A stretch of 64,000 nucleotides of DNA from Homarus americanus (lineage: Eukaryota; Arthropoda; Malacostraca; Decapoda; Nephropidae), in NCBI RefSeq assembly GCF_018991925.1, contig NW_024756438.1, positions 307,501-371,500 on the forward strand. Direction: 5' to 3'. The notes under the pieces were generated by a model that saw only the letters and a list, made by a program, of their open reading frames with translations, had not been told where the DNA came from and searched no databases. Positions 24,790 to 36,338 of the stretch are shown here, piece by piece. A program made the translations under genes and the position numbers. Positions within the stretch are counted from its first letter, which is position 1. Every line of letters begins with the position of its first letter.

Positions 24790-24843
24790 GGGCCAATAGG
24801 CCCGCTGCAGTTTCCTCCATTCTTATGTTCTTATGTTCTTATG
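24790..24843 (+). other. CR1 3'-terminal hairpin and (TTCTTATG)3 tail
   Basis: Perfect 5 bp stem GGGCC/GGCCC with loop AATA (24790-24803), then three TTCTTATG octamers (24820-24843). Compared with the copy at 20344-20357, the outer stem pair has changed from A-T to G-C on both sides, which preserves pairing. Confidence 0.75.
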
Positions 24844-25257
24844 ACCACAGACGGGTCAAGACGGGTCAGACGCACCTGGTGCTGCTCAGCAGCAGCCACG
24901 TCAACTGTTATGTTGGCCCACACCAACTCCCTCCCCTGAACCCTCCTCCCCACCGGAATATCAACAAGTTCTCGCCAGAAGTTACTATTTCATTTGGGAA
25001 TGGAATGGAACCAGTGTTGAATAGTGGTGAACAGTGCTTAAGTCAGTGAAAAACAACTCTGCAGTTGAGTCTGAACCAAGCTAACCTTCACACTGTGAGG
25101 TCCCAGGTACCCAGTGATAATTCCCCTGAGACTCCACGATAGAGAGGCCTGGGACCACACCTCACCCACTTGAGTGAGTGAATTCTTGTGACAACGGACC
25201 ACGTGGTGTCCCCATTATGCACGACACCGCATAGTGAATGAGTTGCTACAGCATCAT
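24844..25257. other. Spacer after CR1, nothing recognised
   Basis: Non-repetitive sequence containing several in-frame segments without domain similarity. It ends where the 43 bp repeat starts. No gene, RNA or transposon end was recognised. Confidence 0.5.
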
Positions 25258-25965
25258 GTGAAGTTCCTCATAACACCTGAGAGGGAATTACTACAACATC
25301 AGGCCCCTCATAACACCATCTGTGAGGGAATTACTACAACATCAGGCCCCTCATACACCATCTGTGTGGGAACTACTACATCATCAGGCCCCTCATAACA
25401 CCATCTGTGAGGGAATTACTACAACATCAGGCCCCTCATACACCATCTGTGAGGGAATTACTACACCACATCAGGCCCCTCATAACACCATCTGTGAGGG
25501 AACTACACATCATCAGGCCCCTCATAACACTATCTGTGAGGGAAGTACTACACCACATCAGGCCCCTATAGCACCATCTGTGAGGGAATTACTACATCAT
25601 CAGGCCCCTCGCACCATCTGTGATAACATCAGGCCCCTTATAACATCATCTGTGAGGGAATTACTACACCACATCAGGCCCCTCATAACACCATCTGTGA
25701 GGGAATTACTACACCACATCAGGCCCCTCATAACACCATCTGTGAGGGAAGTACTACACCACATCAGGCCCCTCATACACCATCTGTGAGGGAACTACTA
25801 CATCATCAGGCCCCTCGTAACACCATCTGTGAAGGAATTACTACACCACGTCAAGCCCCTCATAACTCCACCTGTGAGGGATCTAGTACTCCACGTGATG
25901 CCCCTCATAACGCCATCTGTGAGGGAGTTACTACACTACGTGTCTGCTGTTCAACACCTCAGCTC
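25258..25965. repeat. 43 bp minisatellite, about 16 copies
   Basis: The unit contains CATCAGGCCCCTCATAACAC and ATCTGTGAGGGAAYTACTAC. Copies vary by 1-4 base indels, and the last three copies (from about 25820) are diverged, as is common at array edges. The 155-codon plus ORF is a repeat artefact. Confidence 0.93.
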
Positions 25966-26074
25966 ACATGATCTACGTGTGTAAACATTAATCTGTATAT
26001 TCACTGTATATGTTCCTTCACCTTTCTCTAATGAAGGCTTTTGTTAAATCACCAATGTATGTAATGAGTCATTT

Positions 26075-26126
26075 ATGTCCAATGTATATTTTCAGCCTTC
26101 GGGCTGCAAACTTTTTCAATAAATCG

Positions 26127-26194
<68 letters not shown>

Positions 26195-26280
26195 ACACAC
26201 ACACACACACATACACACACACACACACAGATGCACACACACACACACACAGACACACAGACACGCACACACACACACAG

Positions 26281-26325
<45 letters not shown>
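26075..26325 (+). mobile_element. Retroposon 3' end with hairpin, AATAAA and (ATT)n-(AC)n tail
   Basis: TGTATATTTTCAGCC is followed by the stem-loop CAGCC-TTCG-GGCTG (26094-26107), AATAAA about 11 bases later, a tail of about 21 ATT units to 26192 and then a long AC/ACAG tract to 26325. A second copy of the same 3' end lies at 26590-26761. A shared 3' sequence ending in a variable microsatellite is typical of a non-LTR retrotransposon or dependent SINE. The coding region is not attached here. Confidence 0.65.
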
Positions 26326-26327
<2 letters not shown>

Positions 26328-26390
26328 CACCAAGCACTGGAAAGGTTTGGCAGTGGACTACTGCACCACCCTCGTCATCGCCACCTCCTG

Positions 26391-26628
26391 CCACCTGCAG
26401 CCCCCCACCCAACTCGCGCAGTCTGCCACTACAACAAAATTCAGCCCATAAGAGCCCGCACCGATAGATATATGAACAGCACCATCCCATCTATTGTTAA
26501 AATAATAAACAACTCTTGATTTATGTACTGTAGAGCCCTGTAAATGTATTGAATGCATATCATTATGTCTAAATCACATGTAAGTCTGTATATTTTCAGC
26601 CACCGGCTGCAACTCTATTAATAAACCG

Positions 26629-26669
<41 letters not shown>

Positions 26670-26714
26670 ACACACACACACACACACAGACACACACACA
26701 TACGCGTGCACACA

Positions 26715-26761
<47 letters not shown>
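26391..26761 (+). mobile_element. LINE remnant: ORF C-terminus, hairpin 3' UTR and (ATT)n-(AC)n tail
   Basis: A short frame ending in TGA at 26517-26519 gives IRARTDRYMNSTIPSIVKI followed by INNS. This resembles the conserved C-terminal R-T-x-R-Y-x-N-S-x-I-P motif of many non-LTR RT proteins (recalled from family knowledge, not searched). The 3' UTR continues to TGTATATTTTCAGCC, a CAGCC-ACC-GGCTG hairpin, AATAAA, (ATT)n and (AC)n, matching the copy about 500 bp upstream. The body is truncated on the 5' side at an unclear point. Confidence 0.55.
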
Positions 26762-26764
<3 letters not shown>

Positions 26765-27600
26765 GACCAACATAGACTTTAACACTAACATGAGGCCAGA
26801 GTTCACGGCCCTGTGATGGTAGCCGCTAAGTTATAAAACTTCACGCCATAATAAATGACTCAAATTCACCTCCGGGTTCATCTTCCACATATCGGCAACG
26901 ATGACAAGCACTCCGGTATTCCTTGATTAAACATTGAGGTTAACCCCACAAGTCTTACGAACAGGAGACGTATGGTAACTGTTGCGGGTAGTGGTGGCGG
27001 AAAGGTGCGCACAGAGGAGGAGGCAGTGGCAGTGTGCGCAGCGGCGTTGTTTTGTGTGGTTGTGATTCCCCTACTGCACAAAGCCCTCACCCACCCTCAA
27101 CCCCTGGACGCTAAACCTTCCACTCTGTGAATCCTTCCCCTCAAACTTTCTCGAAAACAAGAAAACGATAACCCAAAGACAGACAACAATAAATTGGATA
27201 AATCTGGGAAATGAGAGAGATGTGATAATGATCGTGTGACAAAAGAAATGGTAGAAGAAGAATAGGAAGAAGGTCCAGGAGGAGTTAGTGTGGTGTGACC
27301 AGAGGGATGTGCTCGTGACGGTGGATGTGTAGTGTGTGTGGTGCTGTTAGTTATTACTGCACCTGCTGGTCAGCCATCTCACCTCACCTAGTTAGTATTA
27401 CAATAGCTCTGTCTATTTGAGTAGCCTATTGTTATTATCATTACTACAAAGTACAGGGAATGACTCTTATTGTCTTCCTCAAGGATTATAACTACTAACT
27501 CCAGGTGTTAACTAAGTCTTCCAGAATACATCTCGTATAATAACTAACACCTCTAATTAAAGTGTACTTATGCTATCACCGTTAAATCACAACACCACGT
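26762..27600. other. Spacer, no gene recognised
   Basis: Unique sequence with a purine-rich portion at about 27150-27300. The short minus ORF at 26878-27090 has no recognisable motif. Confidence 0.5.
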
Positions 27601-27634
27601 GTAAGAAATATCCTCCAACCTTTGTTAGTTACAC

Positions 27635-29085
27635 CACACGTGATATAACTACCCCACGTGTTAATATTACTCCCAAGTGATAAAACTACCCCACGTGTTA
27701 ATATTACTCCCACGTGATATAACTACCCCACGTGTTAATATTACTCCCAAGTGATAAAACTACCCCACGTGTTAATATTACTCCCACGTGATATAACTAA
27801 CCCACGTGTTAATATTACTCCCACGTGATATAACTACCCCACGTGTAAATATTACTCCCACGTGATATAACTACCCCACGTGTTAATATTACTCCCATGT
27901 GATATAACTATCCCACGTGTTAATATTACTCCCACGTGATATAACTATCCCACGTGTTAATATTACTCCCAAGTGATAAAACTACCCCACGTGTTAGTAT
28001 TACTCCCACGTGATATAACTACCCCATGTGTTAATATTACTCCCACGTGATATAACTATCCCACGTGTTAATATTACTCCCAAGTGATAAAACTACCCCA
28101 CGTGTTAGTATTATACGTGATATAACTATGTTAATATTATCCCACGTGATATAACTACCCCACGTTAATACTTCCCCACGTGATATAACTACCCGTGTTA
28201 CTCCATGTGATATAACTATCCCACGTGTTATTACTCCACACTATCCCCACGTGATATAACTACCGTGTTAATATTACTCCACGTATAAAAGCCCATTAAT
28301 ATTACTCCCACGTGATATAACTACCCCACGTGTTAATATTACTCCCACGTGATATAACTACCCCACGTGTTAATATTACTCCCATGTGATATAACTATCC
28401 CACGTGTTAATATTACTCCCACGTGATATAACTATCCCACGTGTTAATATTACTCCCAAGTGATAAAACTACCCCACGTGTTAATATTACTCCCACGTGA
28501 TATAACTACCCCATGTGTTAATATTACTCCCACGTGATATAACTACCCCACGTGTTAATATTACTCCCAAGTAATATAACTATCCCACGTTAATATTACT
28601 CCCCTACGTTAATATTAACTACCCCACGTGTTAATATTACTCCCACGTGATATAACTAGCCCATGTGTTAATATTACTCCCAAGTGATATAACTACCCCA
28701 CGTGTTAATATTACTCCCACGTGATAAAACTACCCCACGTGTTAATATTACTCCCACGTGATATAACTACCCCACGTGTTAATATTACTCCCACGTGATA
28801 TAACTACTCCATGTGTTAATATTACTCCCACGTGGTATAACTACTCCATGTGTTAATATTACTCCCACGTGATATAACTACTCCATGTTTTAATATTCCT
28901 CCCACGTGATATAACTACTCCATGTGTTAATATTCCTCCCACGTGATATAACTACTCCATGTGTTAATATTCCTCCCACGTGATATAACTACTCCATGTG
29001 TTAATATTACTCCCAAGTGATATAACTACTCCATGTGTTAATATTCCTCCCACGTGATATAACTACTCTGTTATAATACTCCTGT
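27635..29085. repeat. 37 bp satellite with two E-boxes (CACGTG) per unit
   Basis: About 39 units of CACGTG-TTAATATTACTCC-CACGTG-ATATAACTACCC. Each unit has two palindromic CACGTG hexamers separated by different AT-rich spacers. Central copies near 28110-28290 are scrambled and shortened. From about 28800 onward the units carry CTCCATGTG in place of one E-box, forming a homogenised sub-block. Neither strand gives a long ORF. Confidence 0.95.
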
Positions 29086-29361
29086 TATTTTACCAAATCA
29101 TCACTATGAATAGCATTAATACTTTACAATTGTCTCATAATTTTCAATAATTTATAACTAATTTAATCTACTATATGACCATTTCTTCTTTAGGTACATT
29201 ATTATAACTAACCCACCTGTGAGATTCGTACTCTTGGGTTAAATTATTACCCCCGAGAGGAAAACAATATCAGCTGGGATGGAGGTTCTTCAGGTTAGCC
29301 TTAGGGTGGTTAATCTGTAGGTGAAATAAGCTGGGGGTGATCAGGCTGTAGGTGATCCATT

Positions 29362-30505
29362 TTAACCCTCCCACCTGTGAAATACCAACCCTCTCACCTG
29401 TGAAATACCAACCCTCCCACCTGTGAAATACTGACCCTCCCACCTGTGAAATACCAACCCTCTCACCTGTGAAATACCAACTCTCCCACCTGTGAAATAC
29501 TGACCCTCACACCTGTGAAATACTAACCCTCCCACCTGTGAAATACCAACCCTCCCACCTGTGAAATACTGACCCTCACACCTGTGAAATACTAACCCTC
29601 CCACCTGTGAAATACCAACCCTCCCACCTGTGAAATACTGACCCTCACACCTGTGAAATACTAACCCTCCCACCTGTGAAATACCAACCCTCCCACCTGT
29701 GAAATACTGACCCTCACACCTGTGAAATACTAATCCTCCCACCTGTGAAATACCAACCCTCCCACCTGTGAAATACTGACCCTCACACCTGTGAAATACT
29801 AATCCTCCCACCTGTGAAATACCAACCCTCCCACCTGTGAAATACTGACCCTCACACCTGTGAAATACTAATCCTCCCACCTGTGAAATACCAACCCTCC
29901 CACCTGTGAAATACTGACCCTCCTACCTGTGAAATATTGACCCTCCCAACTGTGAAATACTGACCCTCCCACCTGTGAAATACTGACCCTCCTACCTGTG
30001 AAATACTGACCCTCCCACCTGTGAAATACCACCCCTCCCACCTGTGAAATACTGACCCTCCTACCTGTGAAATATTGACCCTCCCAACTGTGAAATACTG
30101 ACCCTCCTACCTGTGAAATACTGACCTCCCACCTGTGAAATACCAACCCTCCCACCTGTGAAATACTGACCCTCCTACTCAGAAATACCACCTCCCACCT
30201 GTGAAATACTGACCTCCCACCTGTGAAATACCACCCCTCCCACCTGTGAAATACCACCCCTCCCACCTGTGAAAATACTGACCTCCTACCTGTGAAATAT
30301 TGACCCTCCCAACTGTGAAAAACTGACCCTCCCACCTGTGAAATACCACCCCTCCCACCTGTGAAATACTGACCCTCCTACCTGTGAAATACTGACCCTC
30401 CCACCTGTGAAATACCAACCCTCCCACCTGTGAAATACTGACCCTCCCACCTGTGAAATACCAACCCTCCCACCTGTGAAATAACAACTCTCCTAACTGT
30501 GAAAT
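29362..30505. repeat. 23 bp satellite (CCCACCTGTGAAATAC core) with a 69 bp higher-order block
   Basis: About 49 copies of a 23 bp unit, CCTCCCACCTGTGAAATAC plus 3-4 variable bases. From about 29500 to 29890 three variant units (ending CTGA, CTAA, CCAA, one carrying CTCACACC) recur in strict order as a 69 bp higher-order repeat. After 29900 the order breaks down. Minus ORFs of 102-172 codons are stop-free read-through with a 23-residue period (69 bp) and are not genes. Confidence 0.95.
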
Positions 30506-32640
30506 TTGAACCCCCTCACCTGAACAAAAATTCCTTCATTTTGTTATATATTAGTCTATTAGTTTATGCATTGTAATACTAACTCCTCGTATACAAGTAG
30601 TCTGTAAACCGAAATAATTACCCCTCTAACCTGTCAAGTGACTACTCCATAAACTCTGAAATAACTGCCCCTCAAGCATGTGAATTAGCGGCCCCTTAAG
30701 CGTGTGAAATAAATGATCACTTAACCTAAAACTACAACTTTCTTCGTCTATTTACGGATAAACGTACATTTTCCAGGGTAATGAAACCAATAACGTTATC
30801 GTGAGATACTTAGTGGCGTCCTTGAGGCTCATGCGAGGCAAAGTCAGAGCCTCTACCAGCCACCCCCGGCCTGTGACCCGCGAACAGCACCTCCTTCTCC
30901 TCCTTAGCCTCATAAAGTGAGACAATTACCTGTGAAGGAGACGTGGCGAGAAGACAAGGTTCCTCACCGTTACCCGTCATCTCGGTGAGTATTCCTCTTT
31001 CTCTCCTCCTCTGTTGAAGTAATATGCACTTAACTTATATCCGGTGATAGTTTTTACATTCGTCATTTGTAATTAATTTATATTATCAGTAACTCTCATG
31101 ACCTAACATGTAGAGTGAAATGATATTGAGTATTTTGAGTCACTTTGGATGTTAAGTTTGACTTTAAGTACCGTGTATGTGAGTTGAGGCTACGATTAAG
31201 TGTGTGTGCATGCCTATACTTGATACTAAACCCCCCTCCCCCGGTCTACCATAAACAGAAAAAATACAAGATTCTCTTTAAAAATACTAATTAATTATTG
31301 TCATGTTTGTCCTTCATGCAGTGATTTAACTCCTCATTGTCCGCCTCGAGCTCCCCAAAAATAGCTCGACTGCTACTGTAATTCGTTTTAAGCATCATTA
31401 AAGCTCTGAGTAATGGGAGAGAAAATAATTCGATTAACAGTACACGTTATTATATGAAATTTCACGGCTCACTGGTTATTGCTTAGTAAAAATAATATAT
31501 ACTTTTTTATAGAATCCGGTTTTAGTGTCTTCAAATTATACAAGTTACAAACACTTTCATCACATCAACATGGAATTAAAATTATAATAGGATGGTGCAA
31601 ATTGGTGACAGTATTGGGAGTGAACTGTAGCCTTGAATAATATGAGGGTATAATCATGTGTTATACCACAAATGCAGACACACATAATAAATGATTAGAA
31701 GTAAACTATAACAACAGTAAACAGACGTGATAGATCCATATAAGACAGTCGTGATGGTGTAAAGTTCTTAGTAATATAAAACAAATGAATACAGCAGGGC
31801 GTTGGAGTGTGGTGAGACGCCGAAGATCTTTCCCAGTTCACAGATCTCGACTTTTGTTCACAGCCTCTTGAGCTTAACTGTTGCGTCACTGCTGGATTGA
31901 GATGAGCACAACGGTATATCCTTCATCTCTCGTCACTGTGATAATTAAACTGGTGCTTTATAAGGCAGCGTGTGAGAATGTCAAGATGAACGACGGAGTG
32001 TGAAGATGATGGTTCATTCTGTCTCACCAATGACGACATCTGGGACGTTCACCTCACTTTAGTTAACGAGGAAAGTTAACTGTGTTCGGATGATTACTGC
32101 ATTATGTTCACATCAGCTGCTGAAGAAAGACATAACATCATGACTCAAGCTGAAAACACCAGTGTGAGTCACAACAAACACGAACAACGGATAAATAATC
32201 GAGATGTTTTTAATATTTGGTGTTTTATTTTCTTCTCGTGACGTCATCACCTGGGTCATGAGGTAGCCCCTTCTATAATCTACTTCTCTCGTGTGTCTTT
32301 GAGGAACCTACTGCTACACGTGCCCCTTAAAGTCATTGATCTACCCTCAGCCCGGTCACGGGGTAAGTCCCTATCTCAGATGACATTCTCCTCCCCCACC
32401 TCCTTTTCATTCACGAGTAGGAGGAAATGGGGTAGGGAAGGCTGTTAATCTCCTCATTTGAATTTCAATTAATTCCCCACCCAACAGTAACGGGTCCAAT
32501 AGATTCCAGCCCCAATAAGACCGAATATAACCTACTATTAGGCCCTGGGCTTAGTTTTAATGGATCCCTGCACTCATGATCAATCCTAATTGGTAGGTTA
32601 GGTCGAGTTTCATTTGACCTGCAGTTCTCCCCAACACCAC
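30506..32640. other. Spacer with a candidate first exon ending at 30984
   Basis: The sequence is mostly AT-rich. A GC-rich island at about 30815-30984 ends in CATCTCG|GTGAGT, a perfect splice donor, and could be a 5' untranslated exon. No ORF supports it. A TGACGTCA element lies at 32239-32246. Nothing else is recognised. Confidence 0.4.
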
Positions 32641-35230
32641 AACTTATCCACGTGCGTGTGTGTGTGTGTGTGGTCAGAGTTACAAGTCATGACTGATCGT
32701 GAGACAGCGTAGAAAATGGAACGAGTATCGAAGGAGATTTTTTGGGGAGGGTCAGCGCAAGGGGGCGCGGGTGGGGTAGGTGGGGGAAGGGGGTAGGGGT
32801 CGTACCCACCACCACAGCTACGGCCACGATAACGGGCCGCAGCAGCACTCGTCTGCCCGCGACATTCCCGGAGTCTTTGTCGCACCCAAGACGTCTCGGC
32901 TACCCCTGCTGCCCTTGGTGAGCTGTGTGACCACGATCTGCTGGGTCTACCACACACACACACACACACCCGCAGTAATATGAAATGGTGGCCTGGGGCG
33001 GACTGACTTACAAGGTACAGCTCATCCTCCACCTAATCTTCTTCACATTAATCAGGTCGAGATGACTCAGTGGCTGGAGGTGCTAGACACCACCAAGTCG
33101 CTGGTTCGTGCTCACTCATCGCACAAGTGTTGCTACACGGATTAATTGCTCTGTTTACTTCTTGATCAGCACTCTAGACCTAATAGCCACCGTTTTCTAT
33201 ACCTTCGCGTTAATATTGCTTTACCTGGAGGTGTATTAATATTTGTTCCAGTTTTAGCATCAAAGAGGAATACAGAATCAATCAACAATTATTTACTCCC
33301 AGTGTTGTGCATCATTGTGACTTCCTGTATTTATAAGTGTATATTATAGCTGTACAGGGAGATGGTTGAGTGAACGTCGTACACACGGTTTATAGACCAA
33401 GACAACGGCCTCACAAACACAAGGGGTGAATCAGTTTCCTGAGGTGTAAGAGTCAATGGTCAACATGCAAGAACAGTTTCGGGCTTGTAAAGACGTGAGT
33501 TCCTGTGTGTAGTTTTGGGTCAAGTTGGTCAACCTTTGTGACGCTTGTGGCTTGTTGAAGAGTTTTTCAGTCTGAAACACACAGCCAATGGGGAGTTATC
33601 ACCATACTCGAAGCTCAAAGGACCAATTTTATCATCAATAACACTGGTCCCGTAATCAATAGAGAGCCTGTCTAAACACTCGTACACTACCCATGCTCTT
33701 CACACACACTGAAGAGTTCCGTATAAACACTGACCGTTATGTCTGAACAGAAGAACATAGAAATCGAGACTATTGAATACTTCAACAGATATCAAGATCT
33801 TTACCTAATCTGGTAGGAAGAGAATCAAACTCCTGGAGTATTTAAAATAAAAACTTTCGTAAATAACAACACAAACTAGTGTATTTTGAGCCCCCACATC
33901 GAGAGAGGGTTGGACGTCCTCATGCAGTGAAAAAATCTCAACTAAGGCTGAATTTTCACCCTAAATTACTAAATGTACAGAAGGTGTCATGACCGTGTAC
34001 CTTCCTCATAAGAACTTAACGTGTGTCTGCCAGAACTTGTGTATCCGACTTGGACGATGCCAGTAAGTGCCAGATACCACACCCGTGCTATAACACAACA
34101 ATAGTGGCGTTGTCTCCTGGGTGTAAAGACTGTTATACGTTATAGGTCGCAGCTCAACAACATGGCCCACTGACTGTTACCTACAACACTTGACCTCTCA
34201 TGGCAAGATGACTGATATATTAAGATTGTATCCTTTTTTTGCACTTAGTAGCTATATCATTTCCCATGTATAGAACCAAACATACAATGTGCTTGAATAC
34301 TTCTCACGCAAATGTGAATAAGAGTGTGCGGCCAGACATACTGCCTCACACGCCTGTACTCGCACAGTTGTGAATAAGTTATCCTCTATGTACATAACTA
34401 TACAAAGAAATTATTTGAAATACTCTAACATTCATTGCCATAATATCCTGACCATTGGGGTCTGTTATATACAACCTTTGTGGCCTCTACTTTGTAATCC
34501 TTTAGCACTACCACACACAGGGTGAGTATGGGATGCACAATAAACTAGCCACTCAGTGCGAGGTGCACAATAAACTGGCCACTGTCCATGGCAAAATTCA
34601 AAATTCATCCATACGCTAACAACACATACTTATACACACTGAGTATGGCACAAAACTTAATGTCTCTAATACTCGTATGCTACGTCAGCGGGGCGCAATA
34701 ATACACAAGGTCACTGTGAGGTGACCTGTTCCCTGTATCCGTGTCCTGCACCTGCACCAGGCTGGGCGTTCTGCTGCACCAGCGTCTCCTGCAGGGAACA
34801 CCTTCTTCCCTCGCTCATTATAGACGCCGCAGCCGACAGTAACTAGTTAGTAATGAAATCTGGTTCAGGGAACAGTTATTATCGAGCGAGTCTTAGTGTC
34901 GTTGATGTTCGGGTCTTGGCGTGATGAAGCCACCGCCTCGCGCACCGGTACACTGAACTCACTCCGGTGGGGGGTCGACCCTTGTTCGTGAGGGATCTCA
35001 ATGTCTTTTCATGGTTAAAAAATTGTTCAAGAAGCTGTTGTGAGTCTCCGTTATAAAAGCAATAGTGGTTTAAGAAGCAGGCCTCCAACCCGTTATTGTT
35101 ATCTTAGATAATATTGAACAGTTCTTCAGTGTATTATGTGATCATTCTACCTGGGGAGGGAACCTTTGTGTTGAACTTCCTGTCTTACGCAGATAAAGAA
35201 GGTACGTCGGTAGGTGGGTGGGTGGGTGAC
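32641..35230. other. Spacer with GC-rich segment and possible exon 32818-32917
   Basis: A GC-rich patch (32740-32940) contains an acceptor-like CCACCACCACAG, a 100-base open segment and a GTGAGC donor-like site. It may be an exon but has no known match. Short (TG)n and (AC)n tracts flank it. A SINE-like head lies at 33061-33115. The remainder to 35230 is unique sequence without a recognised gene. Confidence 0.4.
33061..33115 (+). mobile_element. Possible tRNA-derived SINE head
   Basis: A-box-like TGACTCAGTGG at 33063-33073 and B-box-like GGTTCGTGCTC at 33103-33113, about 30 bases apart as in pol III tRNA promoters. The sequence does not form a full tRNA, so a SINE fragment is more likely. 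No tail or target duplication was found. Confidence 0.3.
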
Positions 35231-35319
35231 CTTTGACCCTGACGACCACCAGACCATTTGCTGCCCCACTTCCTCCTGTCCACACTGACTCAGGTCACGC
35301 CGCCGCCACCGCCAATCCC

Positions 35320-35465
35320 ACACTCACCCACTCACTCCCACACTCAACTAGTCACTCCCACACTCATCTAGTCACTCCCACACTCACCCACTCATTCCTG
35401 CATTCATCCACTCACTTTCCTACCCTCACTCACTCCCACACTCAACCCCACTTCCCTCACTCAAT
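35320..35465. repeat. CACTCCCACACTCA-type minisatellite
   Basis: Imperfect 18 bp tandem copies of a TAGTCACTCCCACACTCA-like unit, about seven copies. The 125-codon ORF across it is a repeat artefact. Confidence 0.7.
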
Positions 35466-35579
35466 TTCACACCACCACCACCACCACTCATTCCACCCTC
35501 CCCCACTCACTGCCCACTCACTCGTACAGCTCCACCACTTGCTTCCATGCCTCGCCCCTTTCTATCACATCTTGGGTAG

Positions 35580-35905
35580 TGAAAGGGGACAGATGAGAGA
35601 GGACAGATGAGAGGGGACAGGTGCGAGAGGCAGGTGAGAGGGGACAGGTGAGAGGGGACAGGTGAGAGAGGCAGGTGACAGGGGACAGGTGAGAGGGGAC
35701 AGGTGAGAGAGGCAGGTGACAGTGGACAGGTGAGAGGGGACAGGTGACAGTGGACAGGTGAGAGGGGACAGGTGAGAGGAATAGAAGGTAATGGAAGATG
35801 AGGAGGAGAAAGAGGAGCAGGATGAGGAAGAGGAACAGGAGGAACAGGAGGAAAAGGAGGAGAAAGAGGAGCAGGAGGAATATGAAGAGGAAGAAGAATA
35901 GGAAG
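35580..35905. repeat. Purine-rich GGACAGGTGAGAGG minisatellite and GAGGA tract
   Basis: From 35580 to 35778 there are tandem copies of GGGACAGGTGAGA and GGCAGGTGA words. A diverged GAGGAR-rich tract continues to about 35905. The plus strand is almost pure purine plus T. Minus ORFs are Ser/Pro repeats. Confidence 0.85.
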
Positions 35906-36267
35906 AGGAGGGGGCCATCCCAGTATGAGAGCGGTAGTCAACAAGGGAGGAGGAATGAAGGAGTGTAGTGTAGGAGCGAGCGACGTCTGCCAATGACCCC
36001 CTGACAAAGGTGTACCTCCGTCCTACCTGTTCTCTGGGACACTTAATTCTTTCCCTGTGGTGATGGTGAAGGTAATAATAACAAAAATAGAAATAATATC
36101 AAAATATTAATAGTAGTTGTAATGATAAAATACTAGAAATAGTAATGGTGATTAATGATAACAAGAGAATTTGGTGTGCTTGCAAACACTCTTTCTGTTT
36201 AGGGTTATTGAGGTAAAGGAAAATTCTAACCAAACAATGACAAGGAATTAGCAAATCAATTATGATT

Positions 36268-36286
36268 CTACTACTACTACTCCTGT

Positions 36287-36318
<32 letters not shown>

Positions 36319-36338
36319 TTGTTACTACTACTACTACT
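36268..36338. repeat. (CTA)n microsatellite, left block
   Basis: CTA triplets interrupted by the variant word CTCCTGTTA or CTCTTGTTA. The same words make up the block at 37018-37112 on the other side of a retroelement fragment. Confidence 0.9.

Larger units (their letters stand above)
20870..24843 (+). mobile_element. Near full-length, decayed CR1-type non-LTR retrotransposon
   Basis: An element of about 4 kb with a short 5' leader, ORF1 (20936-21913), an overlapping broken ORF2 (21817-24772), a 3' UTR hairpin (24790-24803) and a terminal array of three TTCTTATG octamers (24820-24843). An ORF1 with an esterase domain and an ORF2 with an AP-like endonuclease and RT are the established architecture of CR1/L2-type elements. 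ORF2 carries at least four inactivating lesions, so the copy is dead, although ORF1 is intact. The 5' boundary is approximate and no target duplication was recognised. Confidence 0.88.

Noticed and set aside
25240..25970. Regular 43 bp repeats considered as a CRISPR array
   Set aside because: The units are contiguous, with no unique spacers between conserved repeats, and the context is eukaryotic.
29362..30487. Minus-strand repeat protein with a 23-residue period (GGLVFHR, GISQV)
   Set aside because: Exact consequence of a 23 bp unit without stops. No start, splice or flank support.
32610..33032. 140-codon minus ORF in the GC-rich patch
   Set aside because: Composition driven by (TG)n and G-rich sequence. 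The plus-strand exon model is equally good or better, and neither has a homolog I recognise.
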